64,000 nucleotides of DNA. It comes from Channallabes apus. Taxonomy: Eukaryota; Chordata; Actinopteri; Siluriformes; Clariidae. The notes below the pieces were generated by a model, which saw only the letters and a program-made list of their open reading frames with translations, did no database searches and was not told the DNA's origin. Positions 1 to 12,481 of the stretch are shown piece after piece (the stretch's first letter is position 1; each line of letters begins with the position of its first letter). The DNA is taken from contig CM060113.1 of NCBI GenBank assembly GCA_030522415.1, positions 1,247,559 through 1,311,558 on the forward strand, in the 5' to 3' direction. Made by a program: the position numbers and the translations under genes.

Positions 1-22
1 CTCTCTCACCCGTCTCTCTCTC

Positions 23-133
23 ATTCATTCATCTTCTATCCTGTATTCAGGGTCGCGGGGACCTGGAGCCTATCCCAGGAGACTCAGGGCACGAGGCGGG
101 GTACACCCTGGACAGCGTGCCAATCCATCGTAG

Positions 134-166
<33 letters not shown>

Positions 167-369
167 ATTCACACACTATGGTCAATTTAGGAACACCAAT
201 TAGCCTAACCTGCATATCTTTGGACTGTGGGAGGAAACCGGAGTACCCGGAGGAAACCCACCAAGCACGGGGAGAACATGCAAACTCCATGCACACAGAG
301 ACGGGAATCGAACCCGAACCCTGGAGGTGCAAGGCGACAGTGCTAACCACTACACCACCGCGCCTCCGG
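23..369 (-). mobile_element. tRNA-derived SINE, near full length
   Basis: Read on the minus strand, the element begins with a tRNA-like head: an A-box-like TGGTGTAGTGG near 347-357 and a B-box GGTTCGATTCC near 304-314. The body is the conserved teleost stretch with GTTTCCTCCCACAGTCC. It ends in a TGAATGAATGA tail at 23-33. An 11-bp target duplication GTCTCTCTCTC flanks it (12-22 and 370-380), although this lies in a CT-rich tract. A (CA)n run has expanded inside at 135-164. This copy has a single B-box, unlike the 47.3 kb and 58.4 kb copies. Confidence 0.85.
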
Positions 370-380
370 GTCTCTCTCTC

Positions 381-1089
381 TCTCTCTCTTCAAGTTAAGA
401 AACATCCCAGTGTGTCATGTGACTGAAGAAACACAAAGCCGCGTGAACTCGTCTGTCCTGTAGATTACAGTTCCAGCTTTACCTCTGACTGTAGCACAGC
501 GCTCGCACTGGAGACTCCTTACACTGACGGTACAGAAACACACATTTCTTCTTACCATATCAGAAAACATCACCATATCAATGATTTTAAATGATTTTAA
601 ATGTGTTTCGATGGAGCGTGTGCTGTACACGTCGTCCCTGTGACTGAGTTCTTACTGCAGAAGTGGAAACAGTTCAGTGCACATTAATATAAAATGGTAT
701 TAATATATTGGGAATGTTTGTTTTTAAATAAATGAACACATGACCAGAGAGAAGCCAGGATTCAGCAGTGTGGTACTTATTCTCCTCCGGAATAAGCGGA
801 AGCATCTCGCACTGATGTGTTTAGAAGTATTGAATTCCGCCTCCCTGTCCTGTGTCTCACACTGCGAGCTCTGCAGTGCATCCAGTTCTCTAAAGGCTTT
901 TCACTTGGAGGAGTTTCTAAGGGGGAAACTTTCTGTCATAGGGTTCTAGACACCGTGTTTGAAGCTTCCCCCAGAGGAGACACCGGAATAAAAAGTTCAA
1001 GTGCTTCTCCAGACCTGCGGAGGGGTTTCTCACCCGGATACAAAAAACAAAAACAGCAAAATAATGAAATAAATGATAAGTTTAAGCAG
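381..1089. other. no gene recognised
   Basis: Non-repetitive-looking sequence with short open frames only. I see no splice-framed exon and no element termini. Confidence 0.5.
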
Positions 1090-1094
1090 TGTGT

Positions 1095-1132
<38 letters not shown>

Positions 1133-1295
1133 AGGCTGAGTGGTACGTGCTATAGTTCTCTCGTCTCTGAAGGTGACGTGAACAGAAACACACCGTGACC
1201 TTTTCAGCGTCGGCTGATGATTTGCTTCAGGCGAGAAGCTGACCTTTCTGTTGCAGAGAACTTCTCAGATTCTTAGTACTGAGATGCACACCTCA

Positions 1296-1329
<34 letters not shown>

Positions 1330-1345
1330 CACACACACACACACA

Positions 1346-1385
<40 letters not shown>

Positions 1386-1412
1386 GAGAGGAATGCACAC
1401 ACTGACCTACTC

Positions 1413-1492
<80 letters not shown>

Positions 1493-1675
1493 TCTTTTCT
1501 TACCTTTCAACATGAAGGTCTCTGATGTGTTCGTTTTTTCCCACCGGCTTTTTTCTGCAGATCTAAATAATCTCACAAGCTGCAATTCCTGTCAAATATT
1601 ATACAAAATTATGCAAGTTAAAAATAAATAAAAAAATAAACAAATAAACAAATACAGTAATGGAAAGAAAATCTG

Positions 1676-1708
<33 letters not shown>

Positions 1709-1763
1709 CTTAACCTTAACCATGTTGTTGAATTTTCAGTCATCATTAGCCTCTCACTTCTCC

Positions 1764-1829
<66 letters not shown>

Positions 1830-1847
1830 CGTGTGTGTGTGTGTGTT
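1090..1847. repeat. cluster of (GT)n and (AC)n microsatellites
   Basis: Tracts lie at about 1090-1128 (GT), 1299-1384 (AC, interrupted), 1418-1491 (GT), 1678-1706 (AC) and 1768-1847 (GT). The 1299-1384 and 1418-1491 tracts are complementary and only about 35 bp apart, so the single strand could fold back. Open frames here are (TH)n and (CV)n translation artefacts. Confidence 0.95.
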
Positions 1848-1940
1848 TTATAAATCATGATTTATAATATCCTGCTGCAGTGCGAGTGTGTGAGAGCTCA
1901 CAGTTCGGGTCTCTGCTGTGTACACCGCGCAGAATCGGCT

Positions 1941-2000
1941 GCAGGTTCTCCCTGTGTGTTTCCTTGGGGTTCTCCGGTTTCCTCCCACAGTCCAGAGACC
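1941..2000 (+). mobile_element. SINE body fragment
   Basis: A 60-bp piece resembling the conserved core of the SINE at 58374-58752 (GGTTCTCC ... CCGGTTTCCTCCCACAGTCC). Both ends are lost. Confidence 0.55.
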
Positions 2001-2046
2001 ACTACAGGCTGGTGTGCAGTTGATGTTTCTAGAATTTTCTGTGGTG

Positions 2047-2103
2047 TGTGACTGTGTGTGGGGGGGGGGGGGGTGGATGGATGGATGGATGGATGGATGG
2101 ATG
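2047..2103. repeat. poly-G run followed by (GGAT)n
   Basis: A run of more than ten G is followed by about seven GGAT units. Such short tetranucleotide runs often remain from SINE tails, but none is attached here. Confidence 0.9.
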
Positions 2104-2837
2104 GAGAAGGTCGTTACACAATCAGTGACATCGGCAGGTTTAAAGGTGACGTGTGTAATGGAAAAATCATTTTAATTATGTATTAATTTGTAATTGTGCC
2201 ACGTAGACTATAGAAGCTTTAAGGCCGAGGACAGAACAGAGACAAACTGATTGTAGTTGTCCCTGAATAAATGATAAGGTGAGGACGTCTGGTCCGGGTC
2301 AGATAAAGAGTCTGAATGTAGGAACTTCATGTTGATTGTGTTAGTGGAGGTGTTTGTGTATAAAGTGAGGCAGCGGAGAGAGAGAGAGAGACAGAGAGAG
2401 AGAGAGACGTCACCTTCCTCCATGCTGCAGCTGTTTACTGTATGAGACTCGACCTTCTGCAGATGTTTAAACACCTTTGTGACTTTGCTCGTCCTCAGTG
2501 TATGAAGTACTTCATAGTCTTTATAGTGTTTTCAGAATTTCCACCAAACAACACACAGGTGTTTAATATTTAAACTGTAATAATTAACATAATTAGCCTA
2601 AGTGCTAGTGTTGTCCCCACTATTTTTGTCTTTTTTGCACTGACCAATTAGATTTTCACCTTTAATATGACCTCATATAAAACAGCCCCGCCCCCGAGTT
2701 GACAGTGCATCAGTTCTGCTAAGCTTTTCTGATGGTTTGTGGGCGGGGCTTGGCAGGAGCTCATTTACATATGCATTAAAGCAGTGTGTGTGGTGGTGAA
2801 GTGTAATGCGGTATCTAATGCGTATTGCAGCTTATCA

Positions 2838-2876
<39 letters not shown>

Positions 2877-3214
2877 AGCGAGCTCTGAGACCTGCGTTAA
2901 CCTTTTAAAGCAATCGGAAACACGGAACTTTATGATACTTGTTTGTTTACTCGGCGATGTCACATGACACAACACGATCCTCCGCTGGTCGGGTTGGTAT
3001 TGCACCACAAGGGGGAGTAATATTAATTGTTGGAAATGTATGTGTGCACCTGCAATTCTGCTAACGATTGTACGCTACACATTTACATCCAAATAACTCC
3101 ACAGCCGAGTTCATCAGATAGTAGACCCAGGTTTTTTATTAATCGTTCACTCAGTGTGATGATGAAATCTCATATAAATAATATTTATACAGCTCCTGCA
3201 TACCTGGTGTACAG

Positions 3215-3250
<36 letters not shown>

Positions 3251-4138
3251 ATCTATAATTCCTGATCATATTAATCCTTCACTAAAGCTATTGATAGTTT
3301 AATGCATATTTTAATACAAAGTCTAAAATAAATCCAGCGTGCTATTCATCCCAGAGGCTGAGAAGAAAAGTGCGGTGGGTTTCTCAGCCTCACGCCCGTA
3401 TTACATCATTCAATCTCTCTGTAAACCCATTTCACGCTCGGCTTCAGAGACGTGATGAGAGAAAAAAAACCTAAAGACAGCGAGAGGACATTTTCATCAG
3501 GGCCGAGTGTCATTTTGGAAGGAAGCGTGTACAGTCCGGTCCCGCACTCCGGGTCTGCTGGCAGGAACCGCGTTTAATCCATCAGTTATCACAACACTAA
3601 CACAGCACTATAAAATTATATCTCTAAAACAACATTCTGCACAAATAGAGCCCCATAAACAGGATGTTCTGCCGCAGCGATAATAACAGCGCAGTGCAGT
3701 GGAGGAAAGACGGGGAACAAAAATAAAAGCAAAACTCTCTGTTAGTTCAGAGCTCACGGCACCGGGGAGGCGTTCAGACGTCCGGGCCGACACGGGGTCA
3801 CGGGATCTGTGGATCGGGAGGTCATGACCTCGGTTTATTAAACAAAAATCCAATTAAAATTCAGCATTCATCTGATTAAAAAAAAAATTATAATGAAAGA
3901 GAAAAATATAAACTGAAATCCTCACCTGTCGTCATGGACACCGTTTTCCAGGTTTTGTCATTTTTCTGCGGTAATTAGATTATAGATTATTTAGATTTTA
4001 GATTATTCAAATTAGTAGATTAGTTTTAAATTGTTAATATTTCAGGATAAATCAGATTTAATCTAATTATTTGTCTTGTTTTGAGTCTCATATTAAAAAG
4101 AAATGGCACCTTAACATCTGCTGTAATCGTGAGGTCAC
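2104..4138. other. no gene recognised; minor microsatellites
   Basis: Contains (AG)n at about 2378-2408, (AC)n at 2839-2874 and (GT)n at 3219-3250. The 3340-3560 stretch is complex and low in repeats, but I can assign it to neither a gene nor an element. Confidence 0.5.
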
Positions 4139-4172
4139 TGTTTGTTTGTTTGTTTGTTTGTTTGTTTGTTTG
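4139..4172. repeat. (TTTG)n microsatellite
   Basis: About eight tandem TTTG units. Confidence 0.95.
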
Positions 4173-4434
4173 TATAAATAAGGTTTGATATTTATTAGTA
4201 ATTGCAGATTAATGTTCAAATAATATGCTGTGTAAATTAATTATGTTCATTAAAATTTTAATGAATTTTAAAGTAAATCTGTGAGCTACAGTATATCACA
4301 CTGTCCTGAGTTTAATCCTGGAGCGACGTGATCGCGAGGTTACGGAGACTTTGTTCTGTCTCGTTGCGGTTCAGGAGAAAATCACATTTTTGCAAAACAA
4401 ACAAAAAACAAACATTTAAGTTATGGATCATATC

Positions 4435-4499
4435 TCCGTCTGATCTCTGTCTGGTCTCCGTCTGATCTCCGTCTGGTCTCCGTCTGGTCTCCGTCTGAT
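4435..4499. repeat. 11-bp minisatellite (TCTCCGTCTGR)n
   Basis: Six tandem 11-bp units that differ mainly at the last base and in one C/T change. The minus-strand open frame here reads as a repeated DQTETR-type peptide and is not a gene. Confidence 0.85.
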
Positions 4500-5221
4500 T
4501 GGCCATAGAGTCTAAAAATATGCAGAATTCTGTCAGGATTTGTTTTTATAAAACCACAAACGTTCCTGAGCTGTCAGCATTTTAAACTCAGTGAGACCCG
4601 ACACGGTTCTCCTGGAAACATCACGCAGACACGATGGAGCGACGATCCTCAACCAACCAAGCGCTCGCTAATCATTCTGAGTGGCTGTATGTTGAATTGC
4701 CCTCTAGTGCACTTTGTAGGGAGAAAGAACAGATTATCGTGTGCGCACTACACAGGGCGGATGAAGCGAAGTGATCCTCGGCCCTCGGACGTCCATTAAG
4801 TTATTATTTTTCACTATGCTGAGAGACACAATTCTGGTTATAAGGAATCATCAAGAATGACTCTGAGATTGGGTCGACTTTTAGGAATAAAACTCCAGGA
4901 ATAAAACACGTGATCTTATCAAGCTGCAGGAGGTTTAGAGAAACATTAGCGTTTTTTCCTGAGAAGTCTTAAGAATTTAAAGCAGCTCGTGTGTGTCATC
5001 ACAGGGACTCTGCAGAGGAATCCTGAAGGTTAGACAGGACGTGACGGGCCAGTGTGTGTTTGACTCGGAGCCGCAGTGCAGTTAAAATTACATCATAAGT
5101 GAGTTGTGAGTGCGTTGTAATGTTTCCTGGTTAAGTGTTACACTGGTGTGTGATGAGGCTGTGGTGTGTGTGTACATGAGTGGAAATAAATATTTTACAA
5201 AGACTTCATTACTCCTGTCGC

Positions 5222-5223
<2 letters not shown>
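4500..5223. other. no gene recognised
   Basis: Complex sequence without element termini or long coding frames. Confidence 0.5.
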
Positions 5224-5266
<43 letters not shown>

Positions 5267-5670
5267 GTGAATATTATAACCAACCTCACACTCCCACGGA
5301 ATCTCAAAAATGAATGTTGTGCGTACGAGAGAGAGAGAGAGAGACAGAGAGAAAGACACAGAGACAGAGAGAGACAGAGAGAGAGAGAGAAAGACACAGA
5401 GAGAGAGTGAGACACAGAGAGAGATTCTTTAATGCTAGAGCAAGAAAGAGGACGAAAGAGGAGGAGGAAAAGAGGACGATGTTGTTGACCTGCGATTTCA
5501 GGACGGTGAGCGACTCGGGGAGCTGCTTCTGCACTCAAAAAGAGAAGAAGATGAAGAAGAAGAAGAACAGTTATTTCTGTTTTCTATTATTTAGTCTGAC
5601 AGAGAGAGAGTGAGAGAGAAAGAGAGAGATACAAAGAAAGACAGAAAGAGAGAAAAAGAGGAAAAAATGC
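5224..5670. repeat. (AC)n then purine-rich GA tracts
   Basis: (AC)n at 5224-5265, GA/GACA-rich at about 5328-5425, and GAAGA/GAGA tracts at 5540-5665. Open frames are low-complexity (RERE or SLSL). Confidence 0.9.
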
Positions 5671-6381
5671 CATAACAAGTTTATGATTAATGTGCATCCA
5701 GTTAAGTGGCTAGTTTTTATAAAAATGTAAGCTTTTGTAATAAATGACTCTTTCAAGCGCTAGGCGAAATCAATAACGGCTAAAAATGGCCGCCGCTAGC
5801 AGATGCTGCAGACTGAAAGTGCAGACAGATTGAATTAGACGCCTCCACGCTCTCGTCCAGCCGCTTCGCTCTGAAATATAGAAAATTTAAGTAAACTTAT
5901 TCTTTACTTTTTTATTTTTTTCAAAAACAGCAAAAAAAATTTGTGTGACCTCAGATAACCGTGACCTGGGTCACAATCACCTGTCTGTCTGTCTGTCTGT
6001 CTGTCTGTCTGCTCTTCTCTTAGTCTGTCTATCTATTCATCTGTCTCTACATTCACCCACATCTATCTGTCCGTCTTTTTCATTCTTATAAACACTAGTC
6101 GAATTGTTAAGGCGTTTTCAAGGTGTGGTCAAGTATTGGACTGCGGCTAAAACTAATTATACAAAATGATTGTGAAATATGTCATATGTAAGCTTAATTA
6201 AATCAACTTGGAGCCATCAAAACAAACCCTGCATTTAAACATGCAATTGTCAAAACTATCATGTGATCTTTTCCATGGCGTTTATATGGGGAGGATTATA
6301 AGAGTACAGTAGGATAATAATCTACATAAACTGTAGTAATTAAATAATGTAATAGTACTGTAGTTTTGTATGACTACACAC

Positions 6382-6383
<2 letters not shown>
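5671..6383. other. no gene recognised; (TGTC)n at 5982-6011
   Basis: Holds a TGTC tetranucleotide run. The block at 5755-5880 is compositionally balanced and free of repeats, but has no coding signature. Confidence 0.5.
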
Positions 6384-6422
<39 letters not shown>

Positions 6423-6455
6423 CAACCCACACACACACACACACACACACCCACC

Positions 6456-6492
<37 letters not shown>

Positions 6493-6663
6493 ACACACAC
6501 ACACACACCAACCCACCCACACACACACACACACACACACCCCACACCCCCCCCCCACACACACACACCAACCCACACACACACCCCCCACACACACACA
6601 CACACACACACCCCCACACACACACACACACACACCAACCCACACACACACAAAAAAAAAAAA
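6384..6663. repeat. compound (CT)n-(CA)n/(ACCC) microsatellite
   Basis: About 280 bp of CT followed by CA interrupted by CCAACCCA, CCCC and CCACCC, ending in A13. The open frames in several phases are repeat translations. Confidence 0.95.
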
Positions 6664-7109
6664 AATCATGAAATTTCATCAGAGGATTTGTGCGTGTGTA
6701 TCGTACCTTCAGTTCTCTTCTTTCTGCAATATGTCATAAGCTGTGCTTGAACTGTTCTCCTGGCCGTAGAGAAAATGCGAACAGGGAAAAAAAGACAGAA
6801 ACTTGCATGAGCTCGTGAGCAGCTTGTTACAATATTAAATTCTGATTGGCTAATCATCATTATTTATAGTTTGTGGATGATCATACGTAGAGATTTTTAA
6901 TATTTAATTTTCATGATAAATTTTACATAATACACAGAATTATTAATCTGAAGAGGATGGCAAAGGCGATGGTGGTTTTACAGAGGGGATGGGTTTTGTA
7001 ATTTTTTTCAACGGGCGGGGAGGGCATCCCTCCACATCCCTCCACATCGCCCCTCAAATCGAGCGCTGGTTCTAAACATTTAATTATACAGCATGTTGGT
7101 CTGAGCGAG
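6664..7109. other. no gene recognised
   Basis: AT-rich flank followed by a short GC-rich block. I see no element termini. Confidence 0.45.
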
Positions 7110-8780
7110 TAATCTGATTGGATGAGAGTGATTCCCCAAGTGCTGATAATGCAAGAGGAAACTCCAGGAGCCTGTGGCAGGGACTAAGGACAATAACGGA
7201 CTATAAAGCACCAACATCCGGTATGACGAACACGGACTGTCTCTGGGTCATTTTTTTTGCTCGCTTCGAGGCTGCAGCTAAAGATGTTAGCGATGCTATT
7301 GCTAGCGGTGCCATTGTCTGCAGACAGGAAGACACTGCCAGCACTCATTCATCATCTCCGAGCATGACGTGAGGAGAGCCATTAGGAGAATGAACACCAG
7401 GAAAGCAGCCGGAACAGACGGTATCTCAGGTCGAGTCCTCAGAGCCTGAGCAGACCAGCTAGTACCTGTGTTCACAGAGATATTCAACATCACTTTATCT
7501 CAGTTGCTTTAAGGAGTCCATCATTGTTCCTGTCCTCAAGAAACCCCATCCTGCTTCCCTCAACGATTATCGCCCTGTAGCCCTCACCTCAGTAGTGATG
7601 AAGTGCTTTAAACGGCTGGTCAGAGACTTCATCATCTCCTCACTACCTACAGTTTGCTTACCGAACCAACTGCTCTACAGATGATGCCATCTCTCATCAC
7701 CTCCATAAACCTCTCACTCACCTGGACACTTGAAAGGAGAATTATGTTAAAATGCTCTTTGTCAACTACAGCTCAGCATTTAATACCATAATTCCCTCCA
7801 CACTCACCACCAAGCTGGAGCACCTGGGATTCAGCTCATCTCTGTGTCAGTGATCTCCAACTTCCTAACTGGCAGAGCACAGGCAGTAAAGATGGGTGGA
7901 TGTAAATATGTCTCGGCCTCCCTCACTCTCAGCACTGGAGCCCCCCAGGGTTGTGTTCTGAGCCCCCTGCTGTACTCATTGTACACGTAAGACTGCGTGG
8001 CCACTACCAACTCCACCACCATCATTAAGTCTGCTGACGACATCATCATCGTGGGCCTGATCTCTGACAACGACTAGCCTACAGTACCTGGAGGAAATTA
8101 GAATCTGGAGAACTGGTGCCAGAGGAACAATCTCCTCCTGAATGTCAGCAAGACAAAGGAGCTTGTAGTGGACTTCAGTACAAAGCAGGAGAGGAACTAC
8201 CAGACCCCCGTCATCAACAGGAGCCCAGTGGAGAGAGTGGACAGCTTCAGATACCTCAGTGTTCACATCACGCAGGACCTGTCATGGTCCTGTCACATCA
8301 ACACCGTGGTGAAAAAGGCCCGGCAGCGTCTCTACCACCTCAGATGCCTGAGAGACTTCAGACTGCCCTCCAGGGTGTTTTTCTATTCCTGCAGCATAGA
8401 GAGCATCCTGACGGGAAACATCATGACCTGGTGGGGGAACAGCACCATGCAGGACAGAAGAGCTCTACAGAAGGTGATGCGTTCAGCTGAGCACATCATC
8501 CGCACCGAGCTCTCCTGACCTACACTTGACCAAGGCCAAGAAGATGGTGAAGGACCTCAGTCACCCCAACAATGGAGTCTGTTCTCTCTGTTGTGGTCAG
8601 GAAAGCGATTCTGTTCCCTGAGGGCCAACACAGAGAAACTGAGGAGGAGCTTCTTCCTGTAGGCGACTCAGTCTCTCAACACCACACAGGACTAAACCAT
8701 TTTGCACATACACACTTATGGACATTTGTCTCTTCTGCATATTTGCATAAGAACACACATCACACATCTGATAACGTTAT
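7110..8780 (+). pseudogene. Rex1/CR1-like LINE reverse-transcriptase relic
   Basis: This is a decayed non-LTR retrotransposon coding region, read in several frames. At about 7160-7210 it encodes WQGLRTITDYKAP, typical of the segment ahead of the RT in this LINE group. At 7372-7446 comes RRAIRRMNTRKAAGTDGISG, an N-terminal RT block. At 7933-7986 it encodes GAPQGCVLSPLLYSLYT, and near 8030 SADDIIIVGLI, which holds the Ala-Asp-Asp of the catalytic box. The longest surviving frame, 8168-8518, covers the thumb and C-terminal part (ERVDSFRYLSVHITQDLSWS and onward). Frameshifts and stops separate these blocks, so no functional enzyme can be made. Assignment to the Rex1/Babar branch rather than another Jockey-superfamily clade is from memory of the family. 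Confidence 0.8.
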
Positions 8781-8959
8781 GTAACGTCTTAAACAACGTG
8801 TCTCTGCACTAATCACTTCTAAGTCATTCTGAATCGACTCTGAACCATCCGTGTCGTTCTGTTCATGGCTAACGCTTAGCTACAAAGCTAACTAACCTCT
8901 AACACGAGGTTGAATCCCAAATCCCTCTCTAACCCCTGATCTAGTGCAATTTTATACTA

Positions 8960-9023
<64 letters not shown>

Positions 9024-10176
9024 AAATTATGGACAGTTTTTAAATATTTTTAATCGATGATTGTGTGGACCCTTCCTCTCATGACCTTGGGGAAATTCCA
9101 AGCAGTTATCACGTTCTTACACAAACTACACATCAATCACACACATCAGCTGCCAGTCACATGTCAATCACTCACCTCAGGAGAGAGAGAGAGAGAGAGA
9201 GAGAGATCCCGGTGTCAGTGCGGATCAGAGTCTCTGTGTGTCCTTTTGTCACAGTTCAGGTATAAACTCTATTTTATTATAGAACAACATTGGATATGTA
9301 TAATCTCGTTACATGTAGAAACGTCACTCAGACGATGAGTGTGTGAGCTTTCAGTGTGAAATACACACGTCCTCTTCTATTTCCGATTTTAATAACAGCA
9401 TCCTTCACACACTCGCATCAGTTTCTGTAATAAACGCGAGGAAAAGTCATTTTAAAGAATCAGATTTCTATCAGTGAAGGGGAAAGTGTTTATTAAAGCC
9501 AGAGCTGTTTGGAAACCAGAAGTGGATTTCTGTTTAACATGATCGAGCGCTCCGCTAACTCCGCTAACTCTGCTAACTCCGCTAATCCATCTCTGCAGCC
9601 CGATTACACTGACAGGAAAATCCATCCCGCTTTCTTATTTCCATTTAGAGCCGAAACAGCGCCGAAGCTCTCGACGCACCGACACCCCACCGGTGTTTAT
9701 GCGGGTTGTCATGGTTACAGCCCAAAGCACTTACATGTTCAATCTGATCTGAAACGAACCACACAAAAGTCTGATGTACAGCATAACGAACACGGCTGTT
9801 TGATTTGATGCCTTTGAAATCCGAATGTAAACTTACATACGTGCAGAAACTTTCAGTCCCGCATGTAAAATCCTGCTGCAGCGAGTCACGTCTCACATTT
9901 CCTTCAGTTTTGTTAAAGTTTTTTTATTTCACATCATTAATCTCAGACAACTTTAATGAATCACTTAATCATTATTAAATTAAAAATTGATTTATTAAAC
10001 ATTTGCATTGAATAAAGACACAGACAGAGCTGTTGATAAGAGCGTCGACCCTCAGCAGGTGCTGCAGTGAGGAACGTCTGAGTTAGCACAGCACCGGGTG
10101 TTACCGCTAACAGCCAGCCGCGTAAAGCCGCACTTTACCAGTCGTCCAGATGTGAATCGAGCAAGTCTCCCTTACA

Positions 10177-10177
<1 letters not shown>
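8781..10177. other. no gene recognised; (GT)n and (GA)n tracts
   Basis: Holds (GT)n at 8964-9020, (GA)n at about 9179-9206, and a short 9-bp tandem of GCTAACTCC-type units at 9555-9587. No coding exon was recognised. Confidence 0.5.
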
Positions 10178-10240
<63 letters not shown>

Positions 10241-10316
10241 AGGTATTTTGTGAACACCAATTATCCTAATCTTTTGGACTGTGGGAGGAAACCCATCAAG
10301 CACAAGCATGCAAACT

Positions 10317-10373
<57 letters not shown>

Positions 10374-10405
10374 GAGGTGGGAATTGAAGTGCTAACTACT
10401 ACTGG
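10178..10405 (-). mobile_element. degenerate SINE split by (CA)n expansion
   Basis: (CA)n at 10178-10236 is followed by minus-strand SINE body (ACTGTGGGAGGAAACCCATCAAGCAC, broken at 10280-10315), a second (CA)n at 10318-10372, and head-like sequence GGGAATTGAAGTGCTAAC. The CA tracts have grown inside the element. Confidence 0.6.
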
Positions 10406-10475
10406 TTTTATTTATTGTTTTTATTACTATATTATTACTGTTGAATTTTGGAGTGTTAATTCTATGTTTTAAGAC

Positions 10476-10480
<5 letters not shown>

Positions 10481-10508
<28 letters not shown>
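10481..10508. repeat. (CT)n microsatellite
   Basis: Fourteen or so CT units. Confidence 0.9.
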
Positions 10509-10511
<3 letters not shown>

Positions 10512-10633
10512 CTGGGTTCTTTATGTGTTCTGGTTCTGGTTCTGTTCACCGTAGAGCCTTAGCTTTGATACGGACTCAGTCTGTTGGACGGTGTGTAATA
10601 TTTCCCCAAGACCTCGTTAAAGCTGCACTGAGG

Positions 10634-10731
10634 CCCTAGGGTAAGGGTTAGGGTAAGGGTTAGGGTTAGGGTTAGGGTTAGGGTTAGGGTTAGGGCTAGG
10701 GTTAGGGCTAGGGTTAGGGTTAGGGTTAGGG
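10634..10731. repeat. interstitial telomeric repeat (TTAGGG)n
   Basis: About 16 hexamers of the vertebrate telomere repeat, read as TTAGGG on the plus strand. Four or so variant units (TAAGGG, CTAGGG) occur, followed by T8. The array lies inside ordinary sequence, so it is interstitial rather than terminal. Confidence 0.95.
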
Positions 10732-10733
10732 TT

Positions 10734-11587
10734 TTTTTTCTCTCCTCTGTCTCTCAGCCCTTCAAATGAACTTTATTCTGATTTTTCTTTTCTTTTCACA
10801 AAAGACAGAACGATCCACAGAGACATTAAAACGTCTAATTAGCGAAAGTTCCACATGATCTCCTAATTATTCTGAGTTCTCGGCTCCGGCTACGATCACC
10901 TCGTGACCTGCCTGATGCTTTATTTTATATTTTTACACAAGCTGCTTTTCATTTTGCACAGAAATGAGTTTTTAGAGATACCATCAGAGGTGACGGGAAA
11001 GGTAAAAAACCACCTCATTACTGAAACGTCTGCTGCGTTCGCTAATACGAGAACATTCGGCATGAGTTATCGCAGCTGATAAGGTCATGTTAACACACAC
11101 ACACAAACACACACACACACACACACACACAATTCTAAAGCACTCATATTTCATTCCTTTCAACAGAAACTTCAGATTACTTTCCCGTCTTTTGTCACGC
11201 CGTCCACACACGAAGTCTCCAACACGATCCCACCAGTCTGCACTAATACAGGGCTAATGCTGCATTCTGATTGGCTGAGAGCATGGGGAATGATAGCACA
11301 CACACACAGACTCACACACACACACACACGCACATTATATATATACACACAAAGCTGACTTTTAAATGCTGGTGAGGAGATAAAACTCCAGAAAGTTTGC
11401 CTGACCTCATAACGCTGTGATTTTTCTATTTTCAACTTTTGCATGTAAACTTTTTTGTTTTCTTTTTTTCTTCACTTATGTTTATTTCATTTTTTTTTTC
11501 ATTTTGTAATTTCTCTCTCCATCTTTTTTATTCTTATTCTTCTGTTTTATTTATTTGAGGGCCTTTTAATTTTTTCCATTCTCCCTT

Positions 11588-11677
<90 letters not shown>

Positions 11678-12006
11678 CATGGTGCTGGATGAGGAGGGAT
11701 CAGTGTGTCAGACTTCAGAAGATGTAATAAAGTTGTTTCGGGTGAAGATCAAAGAGATTCTGTATCCGTGACCCCTTTGAAGGTCAGCATCAGCGACAAA
11801 ATGACTGTAATCTTCCCCAAAACCTGATTGTTCAACTCGCTGCCTCTGAACTTTTTACACAGTTCACTTCTATTGGCAGCAGAAAGCAGAGGATCGTCAG
11901 GTCTGTGGGGGGGGGGTATTACACACCCACTCTGTTAGCTCCACCCACATTGACTGCATTAGTTGATGGCGCGGAGTGTCAGAGCACCTGATCTGTATTG
12001 TTTATA

Positions 12007-12040
<34 letters not shown>

Positions 12041-12115
12041 GTGTTTGTTTTATTTCAGTAAAACTGTACTGCAGCAGTGACGGAGCTGCGTCTGTGTGGC
12101 TCTAACAGCAAGACC

Positions 12116-12152
<37 letters not shown>

Positions 12153-12480
12153 ACACACACACTCACACAAACACAAACTTTTATTGAAAGTAAATAAATA
12201 AAAGTCCTCTCAGTATTGATCACAGCACGCTCAATCAGTGTGAGAAATATAATAATTAAAAAAGAAAATTAAATATGAGTCAAAATCCGAGTCGACGGTG
12301 AGTTCAGAGCGCCCCCTGTTGGTCAGATAGCACGTCTGCATGTAATTCTTTAATCTCGGGTCACAACACAGGACGGAACGGGAATTAAAATGTAATGTGT
12401 GTGATGGAGGAGTTCAGAAGTGAACAGAAGTGTTTATATTTATACTACAGCGTGTCTGTGTTACACCCGGCATTTATCAC
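10734..12480. other. no gene recognised; microsatellites
   Basis: (AC)n at about 11093-11130, 11299-11350, 12007-12039 and 12119-12175, and a long (GT)n at 11593-11674. T-rich at 11450-11580. Nothing gene-like. Confidence 0.5.
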
Positions 12481-12481
12481 A

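Noticed and set aside
304..364. tRNA-like sequence with A and B boxes
   Set aside because: It is the head of a SINE with tail and target duplication. No cloverleaf-complete tRNA gene is present.
3608..3853. 81-codon minus-strand frame
   Set aside because: No recognisable domain, no splice signals, and length within chance for this composition.
6340..6750. Overlapping TH- and CV-rich frames
   Set aside because: Translations of a compound CA/CT microsatellite.
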